Assembly: GCA_023525975.1 (NCBI GenBank)
Contig: CM042038.1
Coordinates: 4,403,272-4,467,271, forward strand
Source: Smallanthus sonchifolius
Taxonomy: Eukaryota > Streptophyta > Magnoliopsida > Asterales > Asteraceae
Reading direction: 5' to 3'
Length of the DNA stretch: 64,000 bases
A model generated the notes under the pieces. That model saw only the letters and a list, made by a program, of their open reading frames with translations. It made no database searches and was not told where the DNA came from. Both the position numbers and the translations under genes were made by a program. Positions 42,825 to 54,770 of this stretch are shown piece after piece; the first letter of the stretch is position 1, and every line of letters starts with the position of its first letter.

Positions 42825-45800
42825 CAAGAATAAAAAGTAAACTTGTTAGTTACCAATTTAATAAATTACAATTTTCATCCATTATTTTTATATTAACTCG
42901 TAGTGTTCATCCTTAAACTAGGTAAAGTATATAAATAATCCTTCATTCAAATGTTATTAATACACCTTTTGTCTTTTCCTCAAACAGATATTAAATTTCT
43001 ATGTTAAAAAGTTATGTGCAATGTATTACTTTTAGATTTCTCTATTAAAAAGTTATGTGCAATGTATTACTTTTTGACAAGTCTTTGCTAAAATAGGTAG
43101 GTTGTGTGAATCAAAATCTTATTAATAGATATCTACTAACACAACCAATTCCCTAAAAATATAAATTTCTATCAAATTTGAACTAGTAACTAATCTTAAC
43201 ATGAAAATACTAAAAAAATTCATATAAGCAAAAAAATCTCAAATATTCGTGATCATGAGACATAATTTTCACTATAAATCGGAACCATAATTCCAACACT
43301 AGTGATTAATATTGACATACTTTTGTCTTTCTACCCAAAATGACTATTTGTGTAATTTGCTTAAACAATAATAAATAATATCAAATTCTCCTTCTCTCTC
43401 CGCATCTCTCATTGTCTTCGTGTTTCATCTCTAGTTGGATGATAAAATTGCCCTCATGTACAAGATAGAATGATTGATTTAATGGAAAAATCTAACGTTT
43501 GTTAGAGGAAATGCCGAAATGTGTTACAACATTTATGATTCCTGTGATTTACGTAGTTTAACGACGAAACCTAAAAGGTGTATATAAACAGAAAGACGAA
43601 AGTGTAATATACAAATCCTAACTATCATATACAATATTCAAACACTTGAGATTTGTTTGAATATTTATGCAATTCGTAAAAAAAAGGGGTAACTTTGTAG
43701 AATATTATGCAATTCAACCACATTTAATATGGTTAATGACCTAATTGAAACACTTTTAAAACTTGATTACTAATCTGTGATGAAAAATTATGCAATTCAA
43801 CCACATTTAATTCATCTCGTTCATCCAATCTTTTTATTAATTACCAACAATTGGTATTAGAGCAAAAAAGTTAATCAATCCAAGGAAAGAAGAAAGAATC
43901 AATCGCAAATATGGAATCATTGCAGTCAAAAACACGATTCCTGAACTGTTGTTGATAAATTATAAGGATCAAAATTGTTTTTGAAATCGTTTGCATGAAA
44001 TCCCAACATGCCAAACTGTTGTTGTTGATAAATTTCTTCATGGATCGACCTTGTCATTTTTTTATAAGATGGCACCAAACAAACTAATTTCCCAGTCTTT
44101 GATTCCGAGTATTATGAAACGTAAAATGATTCTGAATTTCCTTTCCAAGTATTCTGATTTATGTTTTTGATTTCCCGCCGCCAGGTGTTATGTGCCGCCT
44201 CTGTTCCTTTTGATTTCTTGTCACCGGAACTTTTGTTGCTTTGCCTCTGTTCTTCGTACTTCTTGATTGGAATGTATGTGATTATTCCGAATTTATCAAT
44301 TATCAAACGTCCCGGTTTCGATTTGAATATTTCCAGTGCATCAATCGATTGAATTAAATATATTTTTTTTACTATTTTTAAGTTTTTTTTATTTTTAAAA
44401 CTTTATATTTTTTATTTTTTATTAGAAGGACTTCTAAATGTGTTTATATACAAAAGCTTCGAAAATATAAGTTTTTCGTATGTGAAACACATAATTACTT
44501 GGTTCCATTTTTTTCCCAAAGAACCTCCCATAATTAAGTTGACCTAATTCCATCTAAATCAATTTAAAGTATTACAGTAACTATTAGTAATGTTAGCATT
44601 GGCAAGTCAAAACTTATTTCCCGATCACGTACGTGTGAGACTGTAGTAGGTACATAAGTTCACACGCTTGATAGATTTCTCCTTCTATAAAAGGAGCTCT
44701 TCCCAACACCTTAAACTCACAAGATGGTAAGCTAGCTTGCTCATACACATCTACCCATTCCAGGTACATCTTTAATTAACCTTATTTCTTTCTTTCTGTT
44801 TTAATCAGTTCACTATTTTCTAACTGCGTAATTCATTTGTATGTCAGATGAATCTTTGATTCAGTTATTTAAGAAGATGCAACATATATATGGTGAGGGG
44901 TTTCGATGCGATTCGTGTCAAGTGAGCAGTCTTTTGCAGTTCATCTCTCTTTCGTTGTCTGTTCGACCTTGATTACTCACATATTTTGCTAACCTAACAC
45001 AATCTTTAATTTCGTACCCTTTTTCACAATCTCTCAATTTTCAATTCGATTTATATATATGTTTGTTGCACTATATGTTTGTTGCACATATATAATGTTT
45101 ACAACCAAGCAACCGACGTTAACTAGTTGTGTCGGATAGCTAGATCTGAACATACTCATGAAGTTGAAGTTATTATGGATCTTTGTTGGACCCATGACCT
45201 GATGGTTGTTTTAACAACTAACTTGGTTACAAAAGTTTCATAAATGAATGGCGTTCCGTTGTATCCTCACATACCCGGCCATGCACACAAACAAAGAAAA
45301 AACGCTTTCTTGCTATGGACCACACTATATTTATGTAACATACTTCTTTCCCCTTTTAGTCCGTATTTCATTTAATACATGCATGTATAATTATTATTTC
45401 ACCTTTTTTCAAATATCTTTTTTTTTTCAACTACTGCTCGACTTTACACCAATGATTCTATAATAATCTTTTGCCAATGTTTAATAGAAATAATACTATT
45501 AATTAGTTTGTTTCTATATATATATATAGTAGGCGGTGGCACAGAAATTAGTCTGAAATCTTCGAAGAGAATTATGCAAAGTTGGTGTATACATGACGCA
45601 ATGTTGTGTCCACAAGTCTTGGATCTCAAAAACACGATTAAAATAAATAGATCTGCAAATAGTTTTTGTCACCTACCACCGCAAAAACACGATTAAAATA
45701 AATAGAAAAAAAAACAATTGACGGTTGGTATGAGTTCATGAGCATGGCTATAGCCTATGTGGCTTCATCATAACCATCAGTGCCACCCACCACCATCTGC

Positions 45801-46365
45801 ACCATATATAGTAACGTTACTATCTGTTTCTACCAATTTACTAACAAATTTAATGTCCATTAATGCTACTTTTGGTAAAATATATATATACATAAAAAGT
45901 TTCATATTACTAATTTAATTAATTTGGTTTTATTACGCTAATTTCATGGGTACAAATAAAAGTATATATATCAAGGTGGAACAGGCGATGAATGTGAGGT
46001 AAAGCAAAAAAGACTGGTTATTTGACAAGAGTTTGCATGGAAACAGACACTGAAGAGAAATATTTGATGGAAAAAGGTTAGTGGTCCATTGTTTTCGAAT
46101 ATCATATAATCTGAGGGTAGCAGTTGCAGGTTGCAGACGATGGAAAATGACACGAGTGACCAGATGTTTCGATGATGACGGATCCGTATTATATGGGACT
46201 AGCTACTCATGTGGGAAGAATGTATAATATCTAGAAAACTTAGTGTTTTTTTTATTGATTTTGAGGTGTATTACAATGTTATTAAATCAAGGCAGATCCA
46301 AATGAGTTTTAGTTATGAAAACTATAATCAGAGGTATGTATGTGTATATAATATATGAATATGTA
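42825..46365. other. AT-rich region without recognised gene; LTR-element traces
   Basis: TTGGTATTAGAGCAAAA at 43851-43867 resembles a decayed tRNA-Met primer site, preceded by ATTACCAACAA and followed by ATGGAATCATTGCAG, as at the 5' end of a copia element; no LTR pair was confirmed. TATGCAATTCAACCACATTTAAT occurs twice (about 43700 and 43788; shared 20-mer ATGCAATTCAACCACATTTA). TCTATAAAAGGAGCTC at about 44684 looks like a TATA box but no gene follows. No open frame here is convincing. Confidence 0.4.
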
Positions 46366-47122
46366 TGTCACACCCCACAACCGAGACGAGACTAACGGTT
46401 GGATTTACACAAATCATTGTCTTTATTGATACACATTATATTGGAAGTTACATAGTTTAAACCAAAAATACAATCAAGCATCTGTATCACTATAGTAAGG
46501 CTACAAACAATTCAGATGCCTCGTTAAATAGTCTCGTTAAATAGCTATTTGGATGCCTTCTATTCAGCCAACTCATTGACCATGCAAGGAGCTAATTATT
46601 TCCTGAAATACATGCTAAAACGAGTTTAAGTAAACTGATGAGTTCTATGTTTGTTATTTGTAAACAGTCTTTCATAAAAGAAAAACAGTAAAGAATATCA
46701 TTCACACTGACACATAATTATTTTTTAGAATTGCGGTCAACTTCTCATCGGGGCACTACTAAGTTGTTGGAGAGTCCAGATTACCTATTTGAGTTGCCCA
46801 CTCTACAATAACCTAACTAACACAGCCGGGTTATAGTTACCTATTAGAGTCACCTTCTCTACGATAATCTCAGATGTCTTCTCGTCTTCACGTCAACCGC
46901 GGGGGGGGGGGGGTCATGATCATCTCTTGGGGAGCTCATCACAATCACTGCCCGGATATCTCATAATGATCACTAGCTCTCCTGTATAGGAACACCACGT
47001 TACCCAATGCCCAAAGGTCTTACATGATCACACCCGCTCGAAGGACCATAGCGTCAACCTACCATCAACTTATATGGAGTTACCCGCACGAAGGCCCATA
47101 ACATCAAGATACCCTCTAATGC
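46366..47122 (-). repeat. Truncated LTR (Ty3/gypsy-like), end fragment
   Basis: It begins TGTCACACCCCACAACCGAG, like the LTR end TGTCACACCCCGCC of gypsy-2 (54771), so it is probably the 3' terminus of a related LTR read on the minus strand. It is cut at 47123 by another LTR. It contains a run of 13 or more G at about 46903. No partner LTR is in the window. Confidence 0.5.
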
Positions 47123-47638
47123 TGTGAGGCCCCGAACCCGGGAGACCTCACTTATTGGATTTACTCATCAACACATAGCACTTTAAACATAAGACATTCA
47201 TTAACACAGTGGAAACAATTTAAACTTCAACATATGCAGCGGAAACATAAATATCTAATACAACTTGTCTCTAACTCTATCAACTTAAAACATAACATAA
47301 AACATAATCGGGATGCCAGACACTGATCTTCGGGTAACTCTTCTCTCTAAGCCAAGCATCCACACCCATCAACTAAACCTGCACTTAACTGATATGCATA
47401 CTAAAAATCAGCAACGCTGAGTGAGTTCTAACTTTTACTTTAAATCATTTATACAAAAGATTTACTAATACATACGTACATACTGCCCTTAAGGCAAAAC
47501 TTTACATACTACACTTTTCAAAACATAATTTAATACAATCATAAAGTATCCGTCAATTCCTTGTCACTGTTGGTACTGTCCTCGTGATCAATACCGCTTA
47601 ACCGTCAATTCTTATCACTACTGGTATTGTCCTCGTAA
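47123..47638 (-). repeat. Older LTR of the deleted-element family, left piece
   Basis: TGTGAGGCCCCGAACCCGGG onward is the reverse complement of the 3' part of the LTRs at 47639-50608 and 51302-54271. It is interrupted after CCTCGTAA by the young element and resumes at 54277 with the TSD CGTAA shared. Confidence 0.85.
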
Positions 47639-48147
47639 TGTAACATCCCGAGTTTTAGAGCACGAGGAATTAAAACTTAAATAAAAAGAAAGGAATCGGG
47701 CTTGGGCCGGGGTGTATGGGCCGAAAGGGACAAGGGTTTGGGCCCTTATGAGTCTCAAGACCAGCCCCAACCCTCATTTGCAACACCATTTTCGGAATTC
47801 TAGAGAGAGAAAGCGAGAGAGAGCTTAGAGAGAGAAAGTCCCGGTTTTCGGAGTGAGCTTCAAGGATCGTTAGCAAGAGTCTCGTGAGTGTTTATCAACG
47901 AAAAGGAAGCGTTTACAGGTAACCGATTCTCCTAGATCTGAGTTTTTCTTCATTTTGGGGTTTTACGGGTTTTGAAGGAAAAATCAAGTAAAGGTTGGGT
48001 TTTTACGTTTAAAAATGAAAACGAAGTATAGATCTAGACTCTCGGTTAGAAAACACAAGTTTTGAATGTAAAAAGTTCGGATCTTGAGGATGTCAGATCT
48101 GCTTGCGAGTTAGGGTTTTGTGGGGAAGAAGACTGGTCTGGGACATG

Positions 48148-48496
48148 TATCGAAACTAGGTAGTTTCGATAGTCAACATATGTCGAAACTAGGAGTTTCG
48201 ATAGTCAGCATGTACCGAAACTAGGAGTTTCGATAGGTCTGCAGGTACCGAAACTAGGTAGTTTCGATAGGTCACATGTATCGAAACTAGGTAGTTTCGA
48301 TAGTCAACATATGTCGAAACTAGGAGTTTCGATAGTCAGCATGTATCGAAACTAGGAGTTTCGATAGGTCTGCAGGTACCGAAACTAGGTAGTTTCGATA
48401 GGTCACATGTATCGAAACTAGGAGTTTCGATAGTCAGCATGTATCGAAACTAGGAGTTTCGATAGGTCTGCAGGTACCGAAACTAGGAAGTTTCGA
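48148..48496. repeat. Eleven-copy hairpin array in LARD 5' LTR
   Basis: Eleven palindromes with stem TCGAAACT/AGTTTCGA, centred on AGG or AGGT, are separated by 8-10 bp spacers of a few types (GTCAACATA, GTCAGCATG, GGTCTGCAGG, GGTCACATG). The order of spacers suggests duplication of a four-hairpin block. The array begins about 510 nt into the LTR. The 3' LTR copy is 51811-52159. Confidence 0.95.
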
Positions 48497-48728
48497 TGAG
48501 TCTGATATGTGACGAATTTTTATGATTGTACAGATTGTGTGAGATTCCAGTAGGACATCCCCGCTAAGATACCAAGTGAGTTCTAATCCCCTTTTTGCCT
48601 TCTTTAGGGGTGGTGTGCATACTTAGTGTAAAGTGTTTATTATATTTTATATATTATAAACTGAAGAGAAAAGGTATGTTTTAGTGAAAGGTTTAAAAGA
48701 GGCAAAAGTATGTTTTTCAGCAAAGTAA

Positions 48729-49337
48729 GATATATCATTTGGCAAGCGTTTACTATATTTTTATATACATAAACAAAGGCATGATATATATGATAAGCTA
48801 TGTTTTAGAAAGCAAGATGTATTTTATGATAAGCTATGTTTTAGAAAGAAAGATATATCATTTGGCAAGCGTTTACTATATTCTCATATACATAAACAAA
48901 GGCATGATATATGTGCTAGTATGTTTTCAGTAAAGTAAGATATATCATTTGGCAAGCGTTTACTATATTTTCATATACATAAACAAAGGCATGATATATA
49001 TGATAAGCTATGTTTTAGAAAGCAAGATGTATTTTATGATAAGCTATGTTTTAGAAAGAAAGATATATCATTTGGCAAGCGTTTACTATATTCTCATATA
49101 CATAAACAAAGGCATGATATATGTGCTAGTATGTTTTCAGTAAAGTAAGATATATCATTTGGCAAGCGTTTACTATATTTTCATATACATAAACAAAGGC
49201 ATGATATATATGATAAGCTATGTTTCAGAAAGTAAGATGTATTTTTATGATAAGCTATGTTTCAGTAAAAGCAAAGATATATCATTTGGCAAGCGTTTAC
49301 TATATTTTTATATACATAAACAAAGGCATGATATATG
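48729..49337. repeat. 210-bp tandem repeat, about three copies
   Basis: Units start GATATATCATTTGGCAAGCG near 48729, 48939 and 49149. Each unit contains two internal ATATCATTTGGCAAGCG blocks. Open frames of 60-64 codons repeat with the unit and are not genes. Confidence 0.9.
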
Positions 49338-49570
49338 TTAAGTTATGAGCAAGATTTACAGAAATATTTATGAACAGTAAAGTGAACAGTTTTCCTTCGG
49401 GAATATGTACCAGCTATAAAGGTCCTTGGGACAGATGTTACTTGTACAAGATGTCAGATATGGGTTCTACCCATTAGTAAGAACCTTTGTGGTTCGTTAA
49501 CGGTTGTACAACTGGGATGAGTGACGGCGGTTGCTCGGGAGGTCCACGCAACCTCCCCTTAGCGTTAAGC

Positions 49571-49938
49571 GGTATTGTCGGTTCATGGACGTGAGCCATG
49601 GGGGCATTGACCAGGGTATTGTCGGTTCATGGATGAATCCATGGGGGCATTGACCAGGTACTCGTCGGTTCATGGATGAATCCATGGGGGCGGTACAGTA
49701 GTGACAAGGAATTGACGGATAAGCGGTATTGTCGGTTCATGGTCGTTGATCATGGGGGCATTGACCAGGTACTCGTCGGTTCATGGATGAAAGCCATGGG
49801 GGCGGTACAGTAGTGACAAGGAATTGACGGATAAGCGGTATTGTCGGTTCATGGTCGTTGATCATGGGGGCATTGACCAGGTACTTGTCGGTTCATGGAT
49901 GTAAGCCATGAGGGCAGTACAGTAAAGAGGAATTGACG
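49571..49938. repeat. Tandem GGTATTGTCGGTTCATGG units
   Basis: Seven or so units contain TCGGTTCATGG, a centre such as ATGGATGAATCCAT, and GGGGGC. The units form short imperfect palindromes. Related units (GGCTAAC...CGACAATACC) occur in the gypsy-1 LTRs and in 54290-54510. Confidence 0.8.
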
Positions 49939-49958
49939 GTTTATTATACGTTTTAAAC

Positions 49959-50259
49959 TGTTTGAAAAGTAAAGTGTGTTAAGTTTAGCCTTAATGGCAG
50001 TACATATATGTTTGAAAAGTAAAGTGTGTTAAGTTTAGCCTTAATGGCAGTACATATATGTTTGAAAAGTAAAGTGTGTTAAGTTTAGCCTTAATGGCAG
50101 TACATATATGTTTGAAAAGTAAAGTGTGTTAAGTTTAGCCTTAATGGCAGTACATATATGTTTGAAAAGTAAAGTGTGTTAAGTTTAGCCTTAATGGCAG
50201 TACATATATGTTTGAAAAGTAAAGTGTGTTAAGTTTAGCCTTATTGGCAGTATATATGT
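49959..50259. repeat. Six-copy 50-bp tandem repeat
   Basis: Period exactly 50 bp. Units begin TGTTTGAAAAGTAAAGTGTG. Copies are almost identical, with the last diverging. The counterpart in the 3' LTR is 53622-53922. Confidence 0.95.
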
Positions 50260-50611
50260 TTTTAGTAAATCTTTTGTATAATTGATTTAAAGTAAACGTT
50301 AGAACTCACTCAGCGTTGCTGATTTTTAGTATGCACATCAGTTAAGTGTAGGTGGCAGTAGATGGAAGTGGATGCTTGGCTTGGCGAGAAGAGTTACCCG
50401 AAGACCAGAGTCTGGCATCCTGTCTATGTTATTGTTTTAGTTGATTTAGACAAGTTTCAGTTTGTATGTAGACATGTTATGTGTTTCCGCTGCGTATGTA
50501 AAGAAGATTAAGTCGTTTCCGCTGTATTAATGAATGCCTTACGTTTAAAATGCTATGTGTTGATGAGTAAATCCAATACGTGAGGCCTCCCGGGAAAGGG
50601 GCCTCACAAGT

Positions 50612-50624
50612 TGGTATCAGAGCC
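50612..50624 (+). promoter_or_regulatory. LARD primer binding site (tRNA-Met)
   Basis: TGGTATCAGAGCC, three bases after the 5' LTR. Confidence 0.95.
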
Positions 50625-50937
50625 ATAGTTTGAGAGATTTGGACATCCCCGATGTCCAGACTTAAACTGAGAATGGGACAAGAAGCGGATGCCAGTACGG
50701 GTAACTCAAGCCAAAGCATCAGAAGCGTATAGTAAGTAAAGTTTAACTTTTAGAGTGTCAAGATAAGAATAGAGGCTTTAGTGGAATCATGAAAGCGAAT
50801 AAATGGAAAACGAGAAGTGATGTAATGGTTAATTGCAGATGGCCAGTGTATATTAACATCTTACCTTACTTATTGTGTTCTACATATTCCCTAGCATGAT
50901 GAAATTAAATCTTTCGTTCTCTATCTTTCAGTTAGAA

Positions 50938-51126
50938 ATGGCTAGACGTAGAGGAACTAGAGGAGGTGGAGGAGGAAGACGTGGTGGGCGTATAGGCCGC
51001 CGCGTTGGAGCTAGTACCAACCAGGAGATTGAGGGGAGTGTTCACACTACCCATACCAATACGGTAGTCAGTCAGCACAATGTTGAGCATGCGGCAGGAG
51101 ATGATCAGTTAACCCCAATAGCTTAG
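50938..51126 (+). pseudogene. Gag N-terminal remnant of the LARD
   Basis: ATG 50938 opens 62 codons: an Arg/Gly-rich start (MARRRGTRGGGGGRRGGRIG) followed by GSVHTTHTNTVVSQ, parallel to the start of gypsy-1 Gag (MARRGNGRRGG..., GSVHTEPTVSVHG). It stops at 51124-51126. The gag core, zinc knuckles and all of pol are deleted between here and the PPT. It may matter only as part of a packaging signal. Confidence 0.8.
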
Positions 51127-51287
51127 ATGCCTTAGATTTAGAGATAACACCGATTAGACTCTCAGTGGTAGTTAATCACAATGGCCTTCATAACCAAGCT
51201 GCCTTGCATAGCTACGGTTCATGCCACCCATTCTGTGATTTGCTATCGGTATAGCTTATGGCAGGTTTCGAGGACGAAACCTATTGT

Positions 51288-51301
51288 AAGGAGGGTAGAC
51301 T
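51288..51301 (+). promoter_or_regulatory. LARD polypurine tract
   Basis: AAGGAGGGTAGACT directly before the 3' LTR, preceded by GGTTTCGAGGACGAAACC. Gypsy-1 has GGTTTCGGGGACGAAACC in the same place. Confidence 0.93.
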
Positions 51302-54271
51302 TGTAACATCCCGAGTTTTAGAGCACGAGGAATTAAAACTTAAATAAAAAGAAAGGAATCGGGCTTGGACCGGGGTGTATGGGCCGAAAGGGACAAGGGT
51401 TTGGGCCCTTATGAGTCTCAAGACCAGCCCCAACCCTCATTTGCAACACCATTTTCGGAATTCTAGAGAGAGAAAGCGAGAGAGAGCTTAGAGAGAGAAA
51501 GTCCCGGTTTTCGGAGTGAGCTTCAAGGATCGTTAGCAAGAGTCTCGTGAGTGTTTATCAACGAAAAGGAAGCGTTTACAGGTAACCGATTCTCCTAGAT
51601 CTGAGTTTTTCTTCATTTTGGGGTTTTACGGGTTTTGAAGGAAAAATCAAGTAAAGGTTGGGTTTTTACGTTTAAAAATGAAAACGAAGTATAGATCTAG
51701 ACTCTCGGTTAGAAAACACAAGTTTTGAATGTAAAAAGTTCGGATCTTGAGGATGTCAGATCTGCTTGCGAGTTAGGGTTTTGTGGGGAAGAAGACTGGT
51801 CTGGGACATGTATCGAAACTAGGTAGTTTCGATAGTCAACATATGTCGAAACTAGGAGTTTCGATAGTCAGCATGTACCGAAACTAGGAGTTTCGATAGG
51901 TCTGCAGGTACCGAAACTAGGTAGTTTCGATAGGTCACATGTATCGAAACTAGGTAGTTTCGATAGTCAACATATGTCGAAACTAGGAGTTTCGATAGTC
52001 AGCATGTATCGAAACTAGGAGTTTCGATAGGTCTGCAGGTACCGAAACTAGGTAGTTTCGATAGGTCACATGTATCGAAACTAGGAGTTTCGATAGTCAG
52101 CATGTATCGAAACTAGGAGTTTCGATAGGTCTGCAGGTACCGAAACTAGGAAGTTTCGATGAGTCTGATATGTGACGAATTTTTATGATTGTACAGATTG
52201 TGTGAGATTCCAGTAGGACATCCCCGCTAAGATACCAAGTGAGTTCTAATCCCCTTTTTGCCTTCTTTAGGGGTGGTGTGCATACTTAGTGTAAAGTGTT
52301 TATTATATTTTATATATTATAAACTGAAGAGAAAAGGTATGTTTTAGTGAAAGGTTTAAAAGAGGCAAAAGTATGTTTTTCAGCAAAGTAAGATATATCA
52401 TTTGGCAAGCGTTTACTATATTTTTATATACATAAACAAAGGCATGATATATATGATAAGCTATGTTTTAGAAAGCAAGATGTATTTTATGATAAGCTAT
52501 GTTTTAGAAAGAAAGATATATCATTTGGCAAGCGTTTACTATATTCTCATATACATAAACAAAGGCATGATATATGTGCTAGTATGTTTTCAGTAAAGTA
52601 AGATATATCATTTGGCAAGCGTTTACTATATTTTCATATACATAAACAAAGGCATGATATATATGATAAGCTATGTTTTAGAAAGCAAGATGTATTTTAT
52701 GATAAGCTATGTTTTAGAAAGAAAGATATATCATTTGGCAAGCGTTTACTATATTCTCATATACATAAACAAAGGCATGATATATGTGCTAGTATGTTTT
52801 CAGTAAAGTAAGATATATCATTTGGCAAGCGTTTACTATATTTTCATATACATAAACAAAGGCATGATATATATGATAAGCTATGTTTCAGAAAGTAAGA
52901 TGTATTTTTATGATAAGCTATGTTTCAGTAAAAGCAAAGATATATCATTTGGCAAGCGTTTACTATATTTTTATATACATAAACAAAGGCATGATATATG
53001 TTAAGTTATGAGCAAGATTTACAGAAATATTTATGAACAGTAAAGTGAACAGTTTTCCTTCGGGAATATGTACCAGCTATAAAGGTCCTTGGGACAGATG
53101 TTACTTGTACAAGATGTCAGATATGGGTTCTACCCATTAGTAAGAACCTTTGTGGTTCGTTAACGGTTGTACAACTGGGATGAGTGACGGCGGTTGCTCG
53201 GGAGGTCCACGCAACCTCCCCTTAGCGTTAAGCGGTATTGTCGGTTCATGGACGTGAGCCATGGGGGCATTGACCATGGTATTGTCGGTTCATGGATGAA
53301 TCCATGGGGGCATTGACCAGGTACTCGTCGGTTCATGGATGAATCCATGGGGGCGGTACAGTAGTGACAAGGAATTGACGGATAAGCGGTATTGTCGGTT
53401 CATGGTCGTTGATCATGGGGGCATTGACCAGGTACTCGTCGGTTCATGGATGAAAGCCATGGGGGCGGTACAGTAGTGACAAGGAATTGACGGATAAGCG
53501 GTATTGTCGGTTCATGGTCGTTGATCATGGGGGCATTGACCAGGTACTTGTCGGTTCATGGATGTAAGCCATGAGGGCAGTACAGTAAAGAGGAATTGAC
53601 GGTTTATTATACGTTTTAAACTGTTTGAAAAGTAAAGTGTGTTAAGTTTAGCCTTAATGGCAGTACATATATGTTTGAAAAGTAAAGTGTGTTAAGTTTA
53701 GCCTTAATGGCAGTACATATATGTTTGAAAAGTAAAGTGTGTTAAGTTTAGCCTTAATGGCAGTACATATATGTTTGAAAAGTAAAGTGTGTTAAGTTTA
53801 GCCTTAATGGCAGTACATATATGTTTGAAAAGTAAAGTGTGTTAAGTTTAGCCTTAATGGCAGTACATATATGTTTGAAAAGTAAAGTGTGTTAAGTTTA
53901 GCCTTATTGGCAGTATATATGTTTTTAGTAAATCTTTTGTATAATTGATTTAAAGTAAACGTTAGAACTCACTCAGCGTTGCTGATTTTTAGTATGCACA
54001 TCAGTTAAGTGTAGGTGGCAGTAGATGGAAGTGGATGCTTGGCTTGGCGAGAAGAGTTACCCGAAGACCAGAGTCTGGCATCCTGTCTATGTTATTGTTT
54101 TAGTTGATTTAGACAAGTTTCAGTTTGTATGTAGACATGTTATGTGTTTCCGCTGCGTATGTAAAGAAGATTAAGTCGTTTCCGCTGTATTAATGAATGC
54201 CTTACGTTTAAAATGCTATGTGTTGATGAGTAAATCCAATACGTGAGGCCTCCCGGGAAAGGGGCCTCACA
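51302..54271 (+). repeat. LARD 3' LTR
   Basis: 2970-bp copy of 47639-50608 at an offset of 3663, including all internal repeats (hairpins 51811-52159, 210-bp units 52392-53000, palindromic units 53234-53601, 50-bp units 53622-53922). Confidence 0.97.
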
Positions 54272-54276
54272 CGTAA

Positions 54277-54770
54277 TCAGTACCACTTAACCGTCAATTC
54301 ATCTTTACTGTACTGTCCTCATGGCTTACATCCATGAACCGACAAGTACCTGGTCAATGCCCCCATGGCTTACACCATGAACCGACACTACCGCTTAACC
54401 GTCAATTTCCTTTGTCACTACTGTACCGCCCCCATGGCTTACATCCATGAACCGACGAGTACCTGGTCAATGCCCCCATGGCTAACGTCCATGAACCGAC
54501 AATACCGCTTAACACTAAGGGGAGGTTGCGTGGACCTCCTAAGCGACCGCCGTCACTCATCCCAATTGTACAACTGTTAACGAACCCTAAGGTTCTTACT
54601 AATGGGTAGAACCCATATCTGACATCCCATATCTGACATCTTGTACAAGTAACATCTGTCCCAAGTACCTTTACAAACTGGTACTCATTCCCGAAGGAAA
54701 GCTGTTCACTTTACTGTCATAAAACTTTCTGTAAATCTTGTTCATAACTTTCATATATAATATGCCTTTG
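54277..54770 (-). repeat. Older LTR of the deleted-element family, right piece
   Basis: Continuation of 47123-47638 beyond the young insertion. It is the reverse complement of the ATGGAT/ATCCAT region and flank of the LARD LTR (compare 49340-49930). It is cut at 54771 by gypsy-2 within a GCCTTTG sequence. Confidence 0.85.

Larger units (their letters stand above)
47639..50608 (+). repeat. LARD 5' LTR
   Basis: TGTAACATCCCGAG...GGGGCCTCACA, 2970 bp. It contains in order the hairpin array (48148-48496), a 210-bp tandem repeat (48729-49337), ATGGAT/ATCCAT hairpin-like units (49571-49938) and six 50-bp repeats (49959-50259). Confidence 0.97.
47639..54271 (+). mobile_element. Young internally deleted LTR retrotransposon (LARD-like)
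   Basis: Two 2970-bp LTRs (47639-50608, 51302-54271) flank only 693 bp. The perfect 5-bp target duplication is CGTAA (47634-47638, 54272-54276). I see only two differences between the LTRs (CTTGGGCCGG/CTTGGACCGG and ACCAGGGTATT/ACCATGGTATT), so insertion is very recent. The PBS, a Gag N-terminal remnant and the PPT remain; protease, RT, RNase H and integrase are missing. It must have been replicated in trans. PPT, LTR ends and the Arg/Gly-rich Gag start resemble gypsy-1. Confidence 0.95.

Noticed and set aside
44684..44760. TATAAAAGGAGCTC followed by ATGGTAAGC as the start of a host or microRNA gene
   Set aside because: No coding exon, no foldback with long pairing and no known microRNA sequence recognised downstream.
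46896..46912. Run of G as a functional G-quadruplex
   Set aside because: A single homopolymer run in a truncated LTR, prone to sequencing error; no further G-tracts next to it.
48148..48496. Regular palindromes with spacers, CRISPR-like at first sight
   Set aside because: Spacers are 8-10 bp and recur, the array is duplicated in both LTRs of a plant retrotransposon, and no cas genes exist here.
48739..49341. Repeated 60-64 codon frames (also at 52402-53004)
   Set aside because: They follow the 210-bp tandem repeat exactly and start at non-ATG or arbitrary sites within the LTR.
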